Source: a bacterium (GTDB taxonomy: Bacteria > Chloroflexota > Anaerolineae > Caldilineales > Caldilineaceae). From it: DNA of 64,000 bases. A program made the position numbers and the translations under genes. A model generated the notes under the pieces. It made no database searches and had not been told where the DNA came from. It worked only from the letters and a program-made list of their open reading frames with translations. Numbering within the stretch: position 1 is the first letter of the stretch; each line of letters starts with the position of its first letter. Below are positions 1 through 9,523 of the stretch, in pieces. Where the stretch lies: positions 1-64,000 of the forward strand of contig WGMT01000004.1 of the NCBI GenBank assembly GCA_016124945.1, given 5' to 3'.

Positions 1-310
1 AGTGGACGAAGAGCCGATCCTGGTAGATGAGAAAACGCGGATCATAGTGGCGCGGGTCGCCACCCTCGATGGAGGCAGAGAGATCGTTCACGGAATCTGG
101 AATCACAGAAAGATCTTTGTTCAGTTCACAAATGCCGATTCGCCGTTGAAATTCTTTGCCCCACCCCAGATCGATGCGATAGGCCATGAGCAAGCGGTTA
201 CGAAAACGGGTGATGGCCGGGTTGTAGATGCGAATCCGCTCGACAACTGTCTTTTCTCGCCATTGAACGGGGAGAAGAGTTACAGGGTCATAGATGTAAG
301 GTGTAGGCAT
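1..310 (-). CDS. Hypothetical protein, N-terminal fragment cut by the window edge
   Basis: An open frame starts at the ATG at 310-308 and runs leftward off the window without a stop, giving 103 residues beginning MPTPYIYDP. Composition is protein-like, rich in Tyr, Arg and Asp, with no signal peptide. The first 23 bases overlap the end of the upstream glycosyltransferase gene, as expected for a translationally coupled last member of the minus-strand glycan cluster. Aromatic and Arg-rich stretches such as WREKTVVERIRIYNPAITRF resemble five-bladed beta-propeller glycosidase-like proteins, but that is only an impression from a fragment. No function is assigned. Confidence 0.6.
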   Translation of the reverse strand, partial: MPTPYIYDPVTLLPVQWREKTVVERIRIYNPAITRFRNRLLMAYRIDLGWGKEFQRRIGICELNKDLSVIPDSVNDLSASIEGGDPRHYDPRFLIYQDRLFVH

Positions 311-1184
311 TTAAATTGCGCCGTAAGATTTTTGCAAATTTGGTAGCCGGCCGTCTTGCAAGCTGTAACAAATTCCATCCGACGAGTGTAAGGCCCGCTA
401 GAAACTTCTCCCGAAGAGTGATTGTGCTGTTCATCAGGTAAAGCAGGGAAATCCAAAGCCAACTCCAACGGAATCTGTGTTGTCGCTTTTTTTCACGCCA
501 GGGTGCGTGAGTACTGTCATTGTAGATTCGCTTCCAACAGTGGCAATGGGGCGCATAGCCAATGCGGCCGGTCAGCGCTATACCGAACATCCACAGACCA
601 TCGGCACCTATAGTCTGATAAGTGTCTCGAATGTACAATCGCTTTTCCTGGATGGGCTGCAGCCGGAAAAGACCGCGAAAACCGTACGCTAAAGTCCACT
701 TGAGGTGAAGTTTGACGGCTTGTTGCGTTGACCATGAATTGTCTTCGGTGAGTGATTTCCAGTGTTCAAGCCAACCGTGATTTGAGATATCGGTTCCATC
801 AAGAGTAATCCTGTGCATCTCTCCAAAGGCGAGAATGACATCTGGGTGAGCCTCCAGGAATTCCACGAGCCGCATGATATAGTCTGGCGCGTATGAATCA
901 TCATGTGGCATCCAGGCAAAGTATTTTCCTTTTGCCTGCTGCACCAGATCGTTGTAGTGGCAAACCCAGTTACATTGATCAAGATGTTCGACAAACGAGA
1001 TTCGAGGATCATCCTGAAAATGGGTGCGGAGCAGAGTGAGTGTGTCGTCGCCGCCATGACGATCTGAAACAATGAAATGCAGATTCGGGTAGTGGATGGT
1101 CTCGATGTTCTGGATCACAATCTCCAAGAATCGACGCGAAAAAAAGAGTGGTATTGCGACTGTGACAGGTGGAAACTTGTTCAT
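288..1184 (-). CDS. Family 2 glycosyltransferase
   Basis: A 298-residue protein with a GT-A fold start (PPVTVAIPLFFSRRFLEIVI) and an acidic metal/nucleotide-sugar motif in WMPHDDSY near residue 95, typical of inverting GT2 enzymes that transfer a sugar from an NDP-sugar. The C-terminal third is basic with hydrophobic stretches (WLWISLLYLM), suggesting membrane association. It is the penultimate visible member of a minus-strand cluster of sulfotransferases, glycosyltransferases and an exporter, so it probably adds a sugar to a sulfated surface glycan. Donor and acceptor cannot be told from sequence. Confidence 0.85.
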   Translation of the reverse strand: MNKFPPVTVAIPLFFSRRFLEIVIQNIETIHYPNLHFIVSDRHGGDDTLTLLRTHFQDDPRISFVEHLDQCNWVCHYNDLVQQAKGKYFAWMPHDDSYAPDYIMRLVEFLEAHPDVILAFGEMHRITLDGTDISNHGWLEHWKSLTEDNSWSTQQAVKLHLKWTLAYGFRGLFRLQPIQEKRLYIRDTYQTIGADGLWMFGIALTGRIGYAPHCHCWKRIYNDSTHAPWREKKRQHRFRWSWLWISLLYLMNSTITLREKFLAGLTLVGWNLLQLARRPATKFAKILRRNLNAYTLHL

Positions 1185-1260
1185 AAGACAGATACTATCG
1201 CAAATTCCTAGGTCTTGAACTTATAGAATAAACAGATAGATGTCGTAGTTTGTGGAGTAG

Positions 1261-1296
1261 GCACACCTCGTGTCGGCTGAGTCGCACGAGGCGTGC
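1261..1296. other. Imperfect hairpin in intergenic gap
   Basis: Arms 1261-1272 and 1285-1296 pair over 12 positions with one mismatch around a 12-base loop. It lies in the 150-base gap between the oxidoreductase and GT2 genes, which point the same way, so it may be an attenuator or mRNA-stability element. There is no T-run for a clear terminator. Confidence 0.45.
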
Positions 1297-1334
1297 TCAC
1301 GCCTCAATTGTCCGAAATTTACTTGTTGTCTTTA

Positions 1335-2582
1335 TTAGAAACCAGTAGCGATTAAGCTGGCTGCTTGTGCCGCAAAGTAAGGCGCGCAGGTGAACTTGGC
1401 TGTGTCAATTGACAGGTACCCGTCATAGGCATGGATGCCAACCCGATGTCGTTTGTGGAGTTCACTGCCAGGATCATGGATATCAGTCTCACCCCACGAA
1501 AAGATAATCCCTGCATCGACCTGATCAACGTTGAGATCGATCAAGCCAGAGATATAACGGTTAAATTCTGAGAGTGCTGTCTGTGCAATCCACTGTTGTG
1601 TAGGTGTCTCTACCTGACCTGAACAATGCGGTTCCCAACCTACGGGTGGTTCAAGTTCCGCGCTCCACCCCTGCATACATACAGGGTACCAGGAAACATA
1701 GATGGTTGAGCTATCAGGCCAGGTTACCACATCCCCGTACGGGCCAAGTACATAGGTGACGGACGGAAGCCCCTGCAAATGTTCAGCGGTTTGACCAAGA
1801 ATCCGATATTTCAATCGATAAACCCATTTCCCCACTGGCTCGGCGCCTACCTCCCGATCAACTTTGAGCCGCCCACCCCAGAGACAATTTACCACAATGT
1901 CACTTTCCCACCTCCATTGCTTGCGTTCTTGGTGCTCCTGAACAGTGCCGGCAACGCAAAAGCCGGTTGCCGTTCTCTGGACTGATTCGACCGTATGACC
2001 ATAATGGAGAGAAATCTGTGGATGGCTGTGTAATGCACGCCGTACTTCTCGTCGAAACTTTACAAGATTCAGGGCGCGCTCACACGAAAGGATCGCACCT
2101 GAAAGTCTGTCACATAGAATATGCTGAGAAAGATCCCTAAGGTTGAGTGGAGACCATAGGCTGGAAGGTCTAGCCCCAAGGTAGTGAAGTTGTTCATCTT
2201 GGATGATGGAATGGTAGCGCTTCTCTAGTTGTTGGTAGTGTTGCATCAACTGTTGTGTAGAGAGCAGTGAATCCTGAGCAATCGCATACACAAATGGGTT
2301 GCTGAGGAATTGGCTCCAGTCAACTTTCTGCCCAAGAAATGCTTCGATGTTGGGACCAAAGTGCAGAGCCGATCTCAACATCAAATCAGCGGTTTGAAAT
2401 GACGAATCATTTGCATAGACAAATCCAAGATGAATTTTGCCCTCATTCCGCAAGCTGGCTTGTGTCAGGCAATCTTCCATTCTTTCAAATAGATTGACTC
2501 GATAGCCCAACTGTGCAAGGGCCAAGGCGACACAGACACCTTGCAAACCAGCGCCCAGCACAGTGATTCTGTCATTATTCAT
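1335..2582 (-). CDS. FAD-dependent oxidoreductase (DAO-like)
   Basis: A 415-residue protein opening with a Rossmann dinucleotide-binding motif (ITVLGAGLQGVCVALALAQ) followed by the acidic ribose-binding residue in LFERMED. The body resembles the D-amino-acid oxidase/glycine oxidase superfamily, which oxidises C-N bonds using FAD, and the end has the expected second FAD contact region (YDGYLSIDTAKFTCAP). Its start overlaps the end of the upstream sulfotransferase gene by 8 bases, so the two are probably co-translated. In this cluster it could modify an amino- or hydroxy-group of the product that is glycosylated and sulfated. The substrate is unknown. Confidence 0.8.
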   Translation of the reverse strand: MNNDRITVLGAGLQGVCVALALAQLGYRVNLFERMEDCLTQASLRNEGKIHLGFVYANDSSFQTADLMLRSALHFGPNIEAFLGQKVDWSQFLSNPFVYAIAQDSLLSTQQLMQHYQQLEKRYHSIIQDEQLHYLGARPSSLWSPLNLRDLSQHILCDRLSGAILSCERALNLVKFRREVRRALHSHPQISLHYGHTVESVQRTATGFCVAGTVQEHQERKQWRWESDIVVNCLWGGRLKVDREVGAEPVGKWVYRLKYRILGQTAEHLQGLPSVTYVLGPYGDVVTWPDSSTIYVSWYPVCMQGWSAELEPPVGWEPHCSGQVETPTQQWIAQTALSEFNRYISGLIDLNVDQVDAGIIFSWGETDIHDPGSELHKRHRVGIHAYDGYLSIDTAKFTCAPYFAAQAASLIATGF

Positions 2583-3309
2583 TTGCAGCCAACTTATGTT
2601 TGGTTTCCTCGGTGTCGCGTTGGAATACTTCCTGTAATTCGCTGTAGTTGGTGATCAACTCAGAGTAGGGGCGGCTCCAAGGTTTTTGTATACTGGGTTG
2701 AAGAAGACGATCTGTCATTGGAATCTCCAAGTAATTGCAGATACGTGAGACCGCCTTATGCCAGTAGATGGGTGATCTCAGATCAGTTTCGTAGACGACA
2801 TGCAAATGTGGTGCTGTCGCCACCGCACTTCGGCAGCGTTGCAGGCGATCGCTTCGGATACGCAACTTGGCTAGAAAATCATCCACATCGATAATAAATG
2901 GCGAGATGGTGGCTTCCGGTCGGCTATCATCTCCATGAAAACGCCCCGTATGCGCCGCTACCAATGCAGAAATGAGTTGGTCGAAAATAGATTCTCTTTC
3001 CAGATGGATAATCCGCCACCCCAATGTATTTGCCTGAGAGAGAAAAGCTCTGGCATCAACGATCTGTTGCACATGCACTTTGAATCCGTAAACGGATCGA
3101 TGTTTCAAGTATCGAACTGCTAGCTGACGACTATATACATATGGCCAAGGGTACCTTCTCAGTAGAGGAAGCAAAAATGAGCGCCGATGCTGCCAACGTC
3201 CGGGCCGTAGAAGTTCACCGTCACAGTGGATCAACGGGTGCAGATTGAGTAAGCTTGCCAAGAGTGTGCTGCCTGAACGACCAATTCCAAACAGGATGAA
3301 TCTTTTCAT
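2575..3309 (-). CDS. Sulfotransferase (PAPS-dependent)
   Basis: A 244-residue protein starting MKRFILFGIGRSGSTLL, which contains the 5'-phosphosulfate-binding loop of PAPS sulfotransferases; HPLIHCDGELL follows as in Stf0/heparan-type enzymes. The 3'-phosphate-binding region is less obvious than in the neighbouring sulfotransferases (RESIFDQLISALVAAH). It would transfer sulfate from PAPS to a sugar or lipid hydroxyl in the cytoplasm. It sits between another sulfotransferase gene and the FAD oxidoreductase with short gaps or overlaps, in one apparent transcription unit. Confidence 0.82.
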   Translation of the reverse strand: MKRFILFGIGRSGSTLLASLLNLHPLIHCDGELLRPGRWQHRRSFLLPLLRRYPWPYVYSRQLAVRYLKHRSVYGFKVHVQQIVDARAFLSQANTLGWRIIHLERESIFDQLISALVAAHTGRFHGDDSRPEATISPFIIDVDDFLAKLRIRSDRLQRCRSAVATAPHLHVVYETDLRSPIYWHKAVSRICNYLEIPMTDRLLQPSIQKPWSRPYSELITNYSELQEVFQRDTEETKHKLAANE

Positions 3310-3334
3310 AGGAACTCTCTGGGTACGGGCTCAA

Positions 3335-4255
3335 TTACCATAGATCATCCTGCTCATAGCCAAGTCTGGTGAGCAGGTCGGGGTAATGATGCTTAAAAGC
3401 GTCTTTGACGCAGGGCGTGAAGTAGTTACTCCAGTCGCCTGCGACACCTTTGCGATAGTGATGTTTGACATTTTCCGCTCCCCGATTTCTTCCCCCAGAC
3501 TTGCGCTCAAAGGAATGCCGTTGCAGCAGCCGCCGCAATGCCTGTTTGGGTAGGGCTTCGGATTTGAGCACAAGCGAGAGGTCGGATGATCGTCTGGTGA
3601 ATTTACGTAGCGCATATAGTGCCAGGTTGCCACCTGCCTGCGCCAGTCGTAACGGAGCGAATGGTGGAATGCTGACGCCGAGAAAACGAAAAACCTGGAC
3701 AAAAGTCTCCAATGGATCGGCAATCAGTCTCTCGTAGCGTACTTCCAGAATGTTCGGGTTCTCATAGTTCCAATCGCGTAAGCGGGCAAAGTAGGTGGAG
3801 CAGAATTCGATCTCGGCCAGCAGGCCGCTCTCCTGATCGGGCAGGGAATTGAGATGCTCCCGATACGCCCACAACCAGGGGGATTCGTGTTCGCTGACCG
3901 GATGCGAATACAGGTGTGAGAAGTAGCCAGACACCACAATGTCTCGAGGATCACGAATGACGTGGAAGCCCCGGTAGTTGCGATGGGCCTCGATGATAGC
4001 GAGCGCATCATTGTCTGCATTCTCCAGGCAGATCAGATCGTACGCCCCGTGGGCCAGAAGCTCCTGTTTGGCCCCGATGCGGCTGAGAAAGGGTTCGTTC
4101 AGATGGTAGTCCATTGGAAGTTGAGATGCAATCCCGTCGACTTTGACAGACCAGCCCATCAAGATGCCACTCTGACGCAAAATGGTCTTCACATACTGGC
4201 TGGCACATTTGTGATGGCCAAAATAGAAGCGGGTCAACTCATTCATGCCTTTCAT
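3335..4255 (-). CDS. Sulfotransferase domain protein
   Basis: The start is placed at the ATG at 4255, which forms an ATGA overlap with the stop of the upstream gene, the usual sign of coupled translation. A second ATG three codons later, at 4246, is also possible. The protein (about 306 residues) begins with a phosphosulfate-binding loop variant (FYFGHHKCASQYVKTIL). It has a strong 3'-phosphate-binding motif (VIRDPRDIVVSGYFSHLY) near residue 110 and a YERLIADP segment after it, all standard in PAPS-dependent sulfotransferases. It is the middle of three consecutive sulfotransferase genes. Confidence 0.88.
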   Translation of the reverse strand: MKGMNELTRFYFGHHKCASQYVKTILRQSGILMGWSVKVDGIASQLPMDYHLNEPFLSRIGAKQELLAHGAYDLICLENADNDALAIIEAHRNYRGFHVIRDPRDIVVSGYFSHLYSHPVSEHESPWLWAYREHLNSLPDQESGLLAEIEFCSTYFARLRDWNYENPNILEVRYERLIADPLETFVQVFRFLGVSIPPFAPLRLAQAGGNLALYALRKFTRRSSDLSLVLKSEALPKQALRRLLQRHSFERKSGGRNRGAENVKHHYRKGVAGDWSNYFTPCVKDAFKHHYPDLLTRLGYEQDDLW

Positions 4256-6147
4256 TTTCCCTTTATCTCGATAAAATCTGACCAAAGGCTGAGGTCGATC
4301 TCTGGGCAGAGCGCAGCGGCCCGTTGCACATCTGCTTTGAGGTAGGCAGCCAGCCGCGCCCGCTCGTCGGCATCTGGTTTAGGAATGAGGTAGCAGCCCT
4401 GGTTGACAGGTTGGTGATATGTTTTGGGATGAAAGCGATCATCCACACCCAGAAACCGGTAGGTGCGCGCCAACTCTGTTTCAGGCGATTGCACCATCTG
4501 CTCAAATTGCAGCACCAGCACCTGTTCATGGCTGAAATACTCAAACAGCCTGGACAGCCCGATACCATAGAAACTATGGAGCATGGCCTCAGTGTAAAGC
4601 GAGACGGTTTTGTAGTGATAGCGCTGCTGTTGATTCAACGTTCCAAATAGATGCTTCCCCCGTTTGGTTATCAGGTGATTCCAGTGAGAGATAAAGCGAT
4701 CAATTGGGTTACGCAAGACGACCAGGATCTTGGTCTCTGGCGCTGCGGTAGCAAGCTGTTCCAGTAACGTGGGATAGAGAAAATACTGAACGGAAAACTC
4801 CCCACAGATTGTACCCAGTGGTGCAGAAAAAGCATTGCGATAAATATCTAGCGCCTCGGTGTTCATACTGTGATACTGAAAGTGTAGAAAGTACTGCGTC
4901 TCCTTGTGAATTGGGTGGGTCAAGTTAACCCGATGCGGTACGATTTGAGGGTGATCTGTCATGAGTACATACCACCATGAAGTGCCGCATTTGGGCGCGC
5001 CGATGCCCACAAAATCGGGAGGCCGCACCTGCCAGCCGTGCACTGCCACAGGGTGGAGATGCTGCGGACCGAAGGACTGCACCATAGGTTTAAGCTGAAA
5101 CGTTACCGCCACTTTGCGCTTCGGCCTCACAAAATGCAGTAACTTTCTCATCCAGTGCATGGCTCTAGCGATGAGGACGTGCTTCTTTGAGGCTGCCGCA
5201 ACGTACGCCCTGATGCGCTGCCACAGGCCTGCGCGCAGATGTCCTGAACGTACCCGCCGCAACCACCAGGCAAGGTTGCGCGTATCTTCCGCCCGTTCCA
5301 TCAACTGCCGCATCTTTTGTTCAAAAGTGCTCTCAACTGCCCGTCCCTGCAGCCATTCAATATAGACGTCGTATTGGCTGAACAGGAGTTCCGCGGTTTC
5401 ATCCCGTAACTGACGATGCTGATCGCTCTGCACAAATCCTTTCGGACTGTTGTGAAAGACCACGCGCTCCCGGCTGGCCGCCACGTGATGATAGATCAGA
5501 TCACCGTAGATACCACCCATCCAGTAGTGAAACGACCGCTGGTTGCTGCGTCTCAACGGGTGGATAGGCAGCCCCTGGGCCTCAGCTACCCAGGTGAAGT
5601 GGGCCAGGGTGTCGGTGCGTTCCTGGCTATGGGTGTTGTCGAAGTCAAAGCGAAGTTGGTAACGCTCGATGAAATCTACGGTTGTACAGAGACAACTGGG
5701 GTGAACATGGGGACGGATCGCCGGAACCATCTCGTCGCGCCAGACCCCGGCCAGCGCGGCCCCCTCGTTTAGCCGGCCCACCAGGAAAGAGAGCCAATCG
5801 GAGCGAATGGGGTGGGCATCGCTGTCCAGGGTAACCACGTATTTCGCCCCTTCTTCTCTGGCCAGGTGATAAAGCCGCTGCAAGGGCGTCCGGTGCGGGT
5901 GATGCAGACGCTCATAGGCTGCGGCCGACAGCAAGGTCAACTGGGGCTGCCCTAGGAGCCACGCCTCCAATTCCGGCGCGCCAAGCCGGTTATTCCAAAG
6001 ATAAATGTGATAATTTGGATAGTCGGTGTATCTGGCGATTCGATCCAGGCACAGGCGTATCCAGCGGTCGTCCTTGGGTGTCTCGCCACCATTGACGATC
6101 AGGATAGCGGCCCGGCCAACATGTGTTGCATCAGTTTCAGCATTCAT
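4252..6147 (-). CDS. Glycosyltransferase-sulfotransferase fusion protein
   Basis: The start is set at the ATG at 6147, preceded by an AAAGGA ribosome-binding site; a longer frame to 6189 lacks one. The first 250 residues or so resemble a GT-A glycosyltransferase, with AAILIVNGGETPKDDRWI at the N-terminus and the acidic motif VTLDSDAHP near residue 120. A linker follows, then a complete sulfotransferase: phosphosulfate loop VGIGAPKCGTSWWYVL near residue 380 and 3'-phosphate motif VVLRNPIDRFISHW near 477. A bifunctional enzyme could add a sugar and then sulfate it. It is translationally coupled to the downstream sulfotransferase (ATGA). The glycosyltransferase half is less certain than the sulfotransferase half. 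Confidence 0.82.
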   Translation of the reverse strand: MNAETDATHVGRAAILIVNGGETPKDDRWIRLCLDRIARYTDYPNYHIYLWNNRLGAPELEAWLLGQPQLTLLSAAAYERLHHPHRTPLQRLYHLAREEGAKYVVTLDSDAHPIRSDWLSFLVGRLNEGAALAGVWRDEMVPAIRPHVHPSCLCTTVDFIERYQLRFDFDNTHSQERTDTLAHFTWVAEAQGLPIHPLRRSNQRSFHYWMGGIYGDLIYHHVAASRERVVFHNSPKGFVQSDQHRQLRDETAELLFSQYDVYIEWLQGRAVESTFEQKMRQLMERAEDTRNLAWWLRRVRSGHLRAGLWQRIRAYVAAASKKHVLIARAMHWMRKLLHFVRPKRKVAVTFQLKPMVQSFGPQHLHPVAVHGWQVRPPDFVGIGAPKCGTSWWYVLMTDHPQIVPHRVNLTHPIHKETQYFLHFQYHSMNTEALDIYRNAFSAPLGTICGEFSVQYFLYPTLLEQLATAAPETKILVVLRNPIDRFISHWNHLITKRGKHLFGTLNQQQRYHYKTVSLYTEAMLHSFYGIGLSRLFEYFSHEQVLVLQFEQMVQSPETELARTYRFLGVDDRFHPKTYHQPVNQGCYLIPKPDADERARLAAYLKADVQRAAALCPEIDLSLWSDFIEIKGK

Positions 6148-6197
6148 CTTGAAATCCTTTACGGGTGTCTTTCCTGAACAACAACTCAACGCGGTGA

Positions 6198-8072
6198 CTA
6201 TACCACGTTGGCGTCAGCCGTCTCCCGCATCTGCGCCCGCCAAGACAAGGCGTACTTGCCATTCAACGCCAACAATTCAGCGTGTGTCCCCGATTCAATG
6301 ATCTGCCCGGCAGCCATGACGTAAATAATGTCAGCCTGCATGGCTGTGGTGAAGCGGTGGGTGATGATCAAGGCCGTACGCCCATCCACCAAAGCGCGAA
6401 AACGTTTCATCCATGCAATCTCGGCCCAGGAATCCATGGCGCTGGTCGGCTCGTCGAGGACAATCAGATCCGACTGCCGCACGAAAGCACGCGCCAGCGC
6501 GACGCGCTGCCACTCGCCCACACTCAGCCCAGTCTGGCCGAACCACTTGCTCAACAGCGTATCGTACCCTTCGGGCAAGTTGGCGGCAATTGCATCTACA
6601 CCAGAGTGGGCGCCGGCTATTTCGATCTGAGAACGTGTCGGCGCAGTGGAAAGATCACCTAGCGCGATATTATCCGCGACTGTCTCGTGATAGTTGACCG
6701 GCTGCTGAAAGAGCACCGTAATGCGGCGGCGTAGATCGACCAATCGTAGCCGGCGTAGATCAACGCCGTCCCAGGTAATCGTGCCTTGATCGGGGTCATA
6801 GAAGCGGTTGAGCAACTTAATCAACGTGCTTTTGCCCGCGCCGTTCTCTCCTACAATTGCCACGATCTTCCTGGCGGGGATGGTCAGGCTGAAGCCGCTA
6901 AGGGCCGTGCGTGGGCTGCTGGGATAGCCAAAAGTGACATTTTCCAGCCGCACTGCATCCTTCAGGCCGGTGGGCATCTCCGTCGGCACAAGCGGATCGG
7001 TTACCTGAGGCTTGAATTCTAGAAAGGTGAAGAGATCTTCGAGAAAGAGCAGATTGCGGTAGATGTCGCCGACACTGCTCAAGAGTGTGCGCATCAGCCG
7101 TTGTCCTTGATTCATGGCCTGATAGAACATCGCCAGATCACCCAACGAGAAGCGCCCTTGTATGGCATTCCAAAAGAGCCAGCCCAACCCCAACGCCAGG
7201 CTACTCAAACCGATGACGGCAGCGATTAACTGCTTCCAGGTTTGATCTCGCGAGAGTTGCAATCGTTCATAGCGCAGTTTGCCACGCAACTGATCGTAGG
7301 CATTTCGAAAATGTTCACCCAAGTTGAAGAGACGCAACTCCGCCGCTGCATAGTCAGTCGCCATCACTCGCCGGTAGTAGGCCAGCCGCCGCTGTTCCAC
7401 CGTACGTTCAACTCGCCATCGATTGAAACGCCAGGTTGTACTCAAAGCCACCCAGAGTGCAGGGAGTGTTCCCACCAGTAGCACAATGGGCATCCACCAG
7501 GCAAAGGTGACGAGGACACCGGCCATTGCCAGCAAAGTAATGGTGTTTTGCAGTAACGATCCCAGGTTTTCGAGCAGCGCAAGTGGTCGGTCAATCGCTT
7601 CGATGCTGGCCCGGTGCAGTTGATCGTAGTAATCCGGCGATTCATAAAACTGTAGATCCAACGCAATCGCCTGTGTATGGATCAACGTGCTCATGCGATC
7701 CTGCACCTGTTCAGCCAGAGCAACGCGCACATAGTTACTTACTGCACCAATTCCTTCACCAATCAACAAGACCAGCCCCATGAGCAGAGCGGCACTGATT
7801 GCAGGCGCAATCAACCTGGGGTCGCCGTTACTTTGCACCAAAACCGCTAGACTATCTACGAGTTCACGGGTCAATAGCACGGTAAAGACAGGCAGAACAC
7901 CCTGAATCAACAGGAGGAGAAGTGTGAAAAACGTCCATCCTGGGGCGACATGCCACACCAGCCCCAAAGCCCACGGCAAGTAACGCAATTGCGTCAACTG
8001 ACTACGCGGAGAAAGTAGGCCAGTTGGATCTAAGGCTGCTGCACGAGAACGTCCAAAGTTTTTGGATCTCAT
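6198..8072 (-). CDS. ABC exporter, fused permease and ATPase
   Basis: A 624-residue half-transporter of the MsbA/type IV exporter kind. Residues about 35-310 carry six hydrophobic segments (for example WTFFTLLLLLIQGVLPVF) and the nucleotide-binding domain fills about 375-610. It has Walker A GENGAGKST at 408-416, signature LSVGEWQR, Walker B LIVLDEPTSAMD and the switch histidine in LIITHR. Such proteins dimerise to export lipids, glycolipids or peptides. Lying between glycosyltransferase and sulfotransferase genes, it most likely exports their product. No peptidase domain is fused at the N-terminus. Confidence 0.93.
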   Translation of the reverse strand: MRSKNFGRSRAAALDPTGLLSPRSQLTQLRYLPWALGLVWHVAPGWTFFTLLLLLIQGVLPVFTVLLTRELVDSLAVLVQSNGDPRLIAPAISAALLMGLVLLIGEGIGAVSNYVRVALAEQVQDRMSTLIHTQAIALDLQFYESPDYYDQLHRASIEAIDRPLALLENLGSLLQNTITLLAMAGVLVTFAWWMPIVLLVGTLPALWVALSTTWRFNRWRVERTVEQRRLAYYRRVMATDYAAAELRLFNLGEHFRNAYDQLRGKLRYERLQLSRDQTWKQLIAAVIGLSSLALGLGWLFWNAIQGRFSLGDLAMFYQAMNQGQRLMRTLLSSVGDIYRNLLFLEDLFTFLEFKPQVTDPLVPTEMPTGLKDAVRLENVTFGYPSSPRTALSGFSLTIPARKIVAIVGENGAGKSTLIKLLNRFYDPDQGTITWDGVDLRRLRLVDLRRRITVLFQQPVNYHETVADNIALGDLSTAPTRSQIEIAGAHSGVDAIAANLPEGYDTLLSKWFGQTGLSVGEWQRVALARAFVRQSDLIVLDEPTSAMDSWAEIAWMKRFRALVDGRTALIITHRFTTAMQADIIYVMAAGQIIESGTHAELLALNGKYALSWRAQMRETADANVV

Positions 8073-8099
8073 AACAATCGCATAACTGTGTTTTTTGTT

Positions 8100-8813
8100 C
8101 TAGACAGCATTGTTCGGCTCACCGTGGCTACGTTGCTGCACCAGCACCATTCGCGCAAAGCGCAGATACTCGGCATGAAGGTGAGCACGGGCGCGGATGC
8201 TGAGGTTGTCCCCGTGAATGCGGCGCCAGGCCAACACCTGGGGCAACATCTCAATGTGGAGATCCAAGTTGCGGGCACGCCAGAGCCATTCTAAAGTGTC
8301 AATTGTCCAAGCTGGATCAAAAGGACCAATCCGATGGAAAGCCTTGCGCCGGATGAGCAACGTGTTAAGGTGATAGCCGTCCTGCGCGTTGAGGCCGAAG
8401 TTAAGTCGATCCTGTTCAGTTTTTTCGATGGTGTAGGTCTGCTCAAGTTGCCCAAAAACAGCATCCAGGTGAGGCAAACGTCGAAAGGCGTCCATCTGTA
8501 AAGCGAGCTTTTCCGGCGCCCAGTAGTCATCGTGATCAAGGAACGCAAAAAAATCACCGTGCGCCAGCGCCACCCCTCGATTGCGAGTAGCCGCACTGCC
8601 GGCGTTCGGCTGCTGCACCAACTGAATATATTTTTCATAACGGCGGGCGACTGTTGCACCCTGATCAGTAGAACCATCGTCAATCACAATGACCTGGGAG
8701 GGCGGCACAGTTTGCCCAAGCACGCTCTCAATGGCCTCAGCCAAAAAGGCTTCGGCATTGTACATGGGGATAACGACGCTGATGGTAGGTGTAGGAGCTG
8801 ACAAATTGCTCAT
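8100..8813 (-). CDS. Family 2 glycosyltransferase
   Basis: The start is placed at the ATG at 8813 (MSNLSAPTPT), four bases past the stop of the upstream gene; a longer frame to 8840 would overlap that gene. The protein shows textbook GT2 features: ISVVIPMYNAEAFLAEAIES at the N-terminus, VIVIDDGSTD (nucleotide-binding aspartates) and the DXD-type motif FLDHDDYW. It is about 237 residues, the usual size of a compact soluble GT2. It is paralogous to the adjacent GT2 at 8818-9498, suggesting tandem duplication and consecutive sugar additions. Confidence 0.9.
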   Translation of the reverse strand: MSNLSAPTPTISVVIPMYNAEAFLAEAIESVLGQTVPPSQVIVIDDGSTDQGATVARRYEKYIQLVQQPNAGSAATRNRGVALAHGDFFAFLDHDDYWAPEKLALQMDAFRRLPHLDAVFGQLEQTYTIEKTEQDRLNFGLNAQDGYHLNTLLIRRKAFHRIGPFDPAWTIDTLEWLWRARNLDLHIEMLPQVLAWRRIHGDNLSIRARAHLHAEYLRFARMVLVQQRSHGEPNNAV

Positions 8814-8817
8814 GGGG

Positions 8818-9498
8818 TCAAAGCCGTTGCCCGGCATCACGGTGCCGCTTTAATGAACGCCTAATGTTGTCGAACAGGCCCAACTCCTTCAGGGGTTTGT
8901 CATAGGTTAGACTTCCAGGACGTACCCGGTAGATCAGCGCCAGTTCGGGTGATCGTTGTATACGGATCTTGTGTATATTCAATCGTGTCAACCAGTCGAT
9001 GTCTTCGCCAAAATGTAGTGCAGGATCGAACCCGCCTACAGCCTGAAACACCTCTTTGCGACAAACCATACTGCCAAGCAACGGCCACCATTTAGGCGGC
9101 ACCGGCGGATACAGTTTCTCGTCGGCGTGGTAGGGACGTACCTGGGTATTGCCCCACACCACCTGCGTTTCTGCATTTGTAAGCAAACACGACACCTGGT
9201 GGTGGAGTTTGTGCGTCGGCCATAGGTCATCGGCGTCTAAGAAGGCAATCAGTTCACCGCTTGCCAGGGTTAGCCCAAAGTTGCGCGCCGCCGCCGGCCC
9301 CTGATTGGGTTGATAGGCGTAAAGAAGATCTGCGCCCAGCGCCTGCACAACTTCGGCTGTGTCATCGGTGGAACCATCATCCACAACAACAATCTCAGTC
9401 GGTGCATAATTTTGGGCGCGTATACTTTCAATAGCTTCTTGCAGAAACTCTGCACCGTTAAAAACGGGGATGATCACACTGACTGTAGGTGGATGCAA
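8818..9498 (-). CDS. Family 2 glycosyltransferase
   Basis: A 226-residue GT2: VSVIIPVFNGAEFLQEAIES, VVVDDGSTDDT, then GPAAARNFG and the metal-binding AFLDADDLWP. The region after it (FGEDIDWLTRL) carries the ED dyad expected for the catalytic base in this family. It lies 25 bases downstream of the PqqD-like gene and immediately before its GT2 paralogue, in one minus-strand run. Confidence 0.92.
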   Translation of the reverse strand: MHPPTVSVIIPVFNGAEFLQEAIESIRAQNYAPTEIVVVDDGSTDDTAEVVQALGADLLYAYQPNQGPAAARNFGLTLASGELIAFLDADDLWPTHKLHHQVSCLLTNAETQVVWGNTQVRPYHADEKLYPPVPPKWWPLLGSMVCRKEVFQAVGGFDPALHFGEDIDWLTRLNIHKIRIQRSPELALIYRVRPGSLTYDKPLKELGLFDNIRRSLKRHRDAGQRL

Positions 9499-9523
9499 GT
9501 GACACTATTATCCTTGTCGAATC

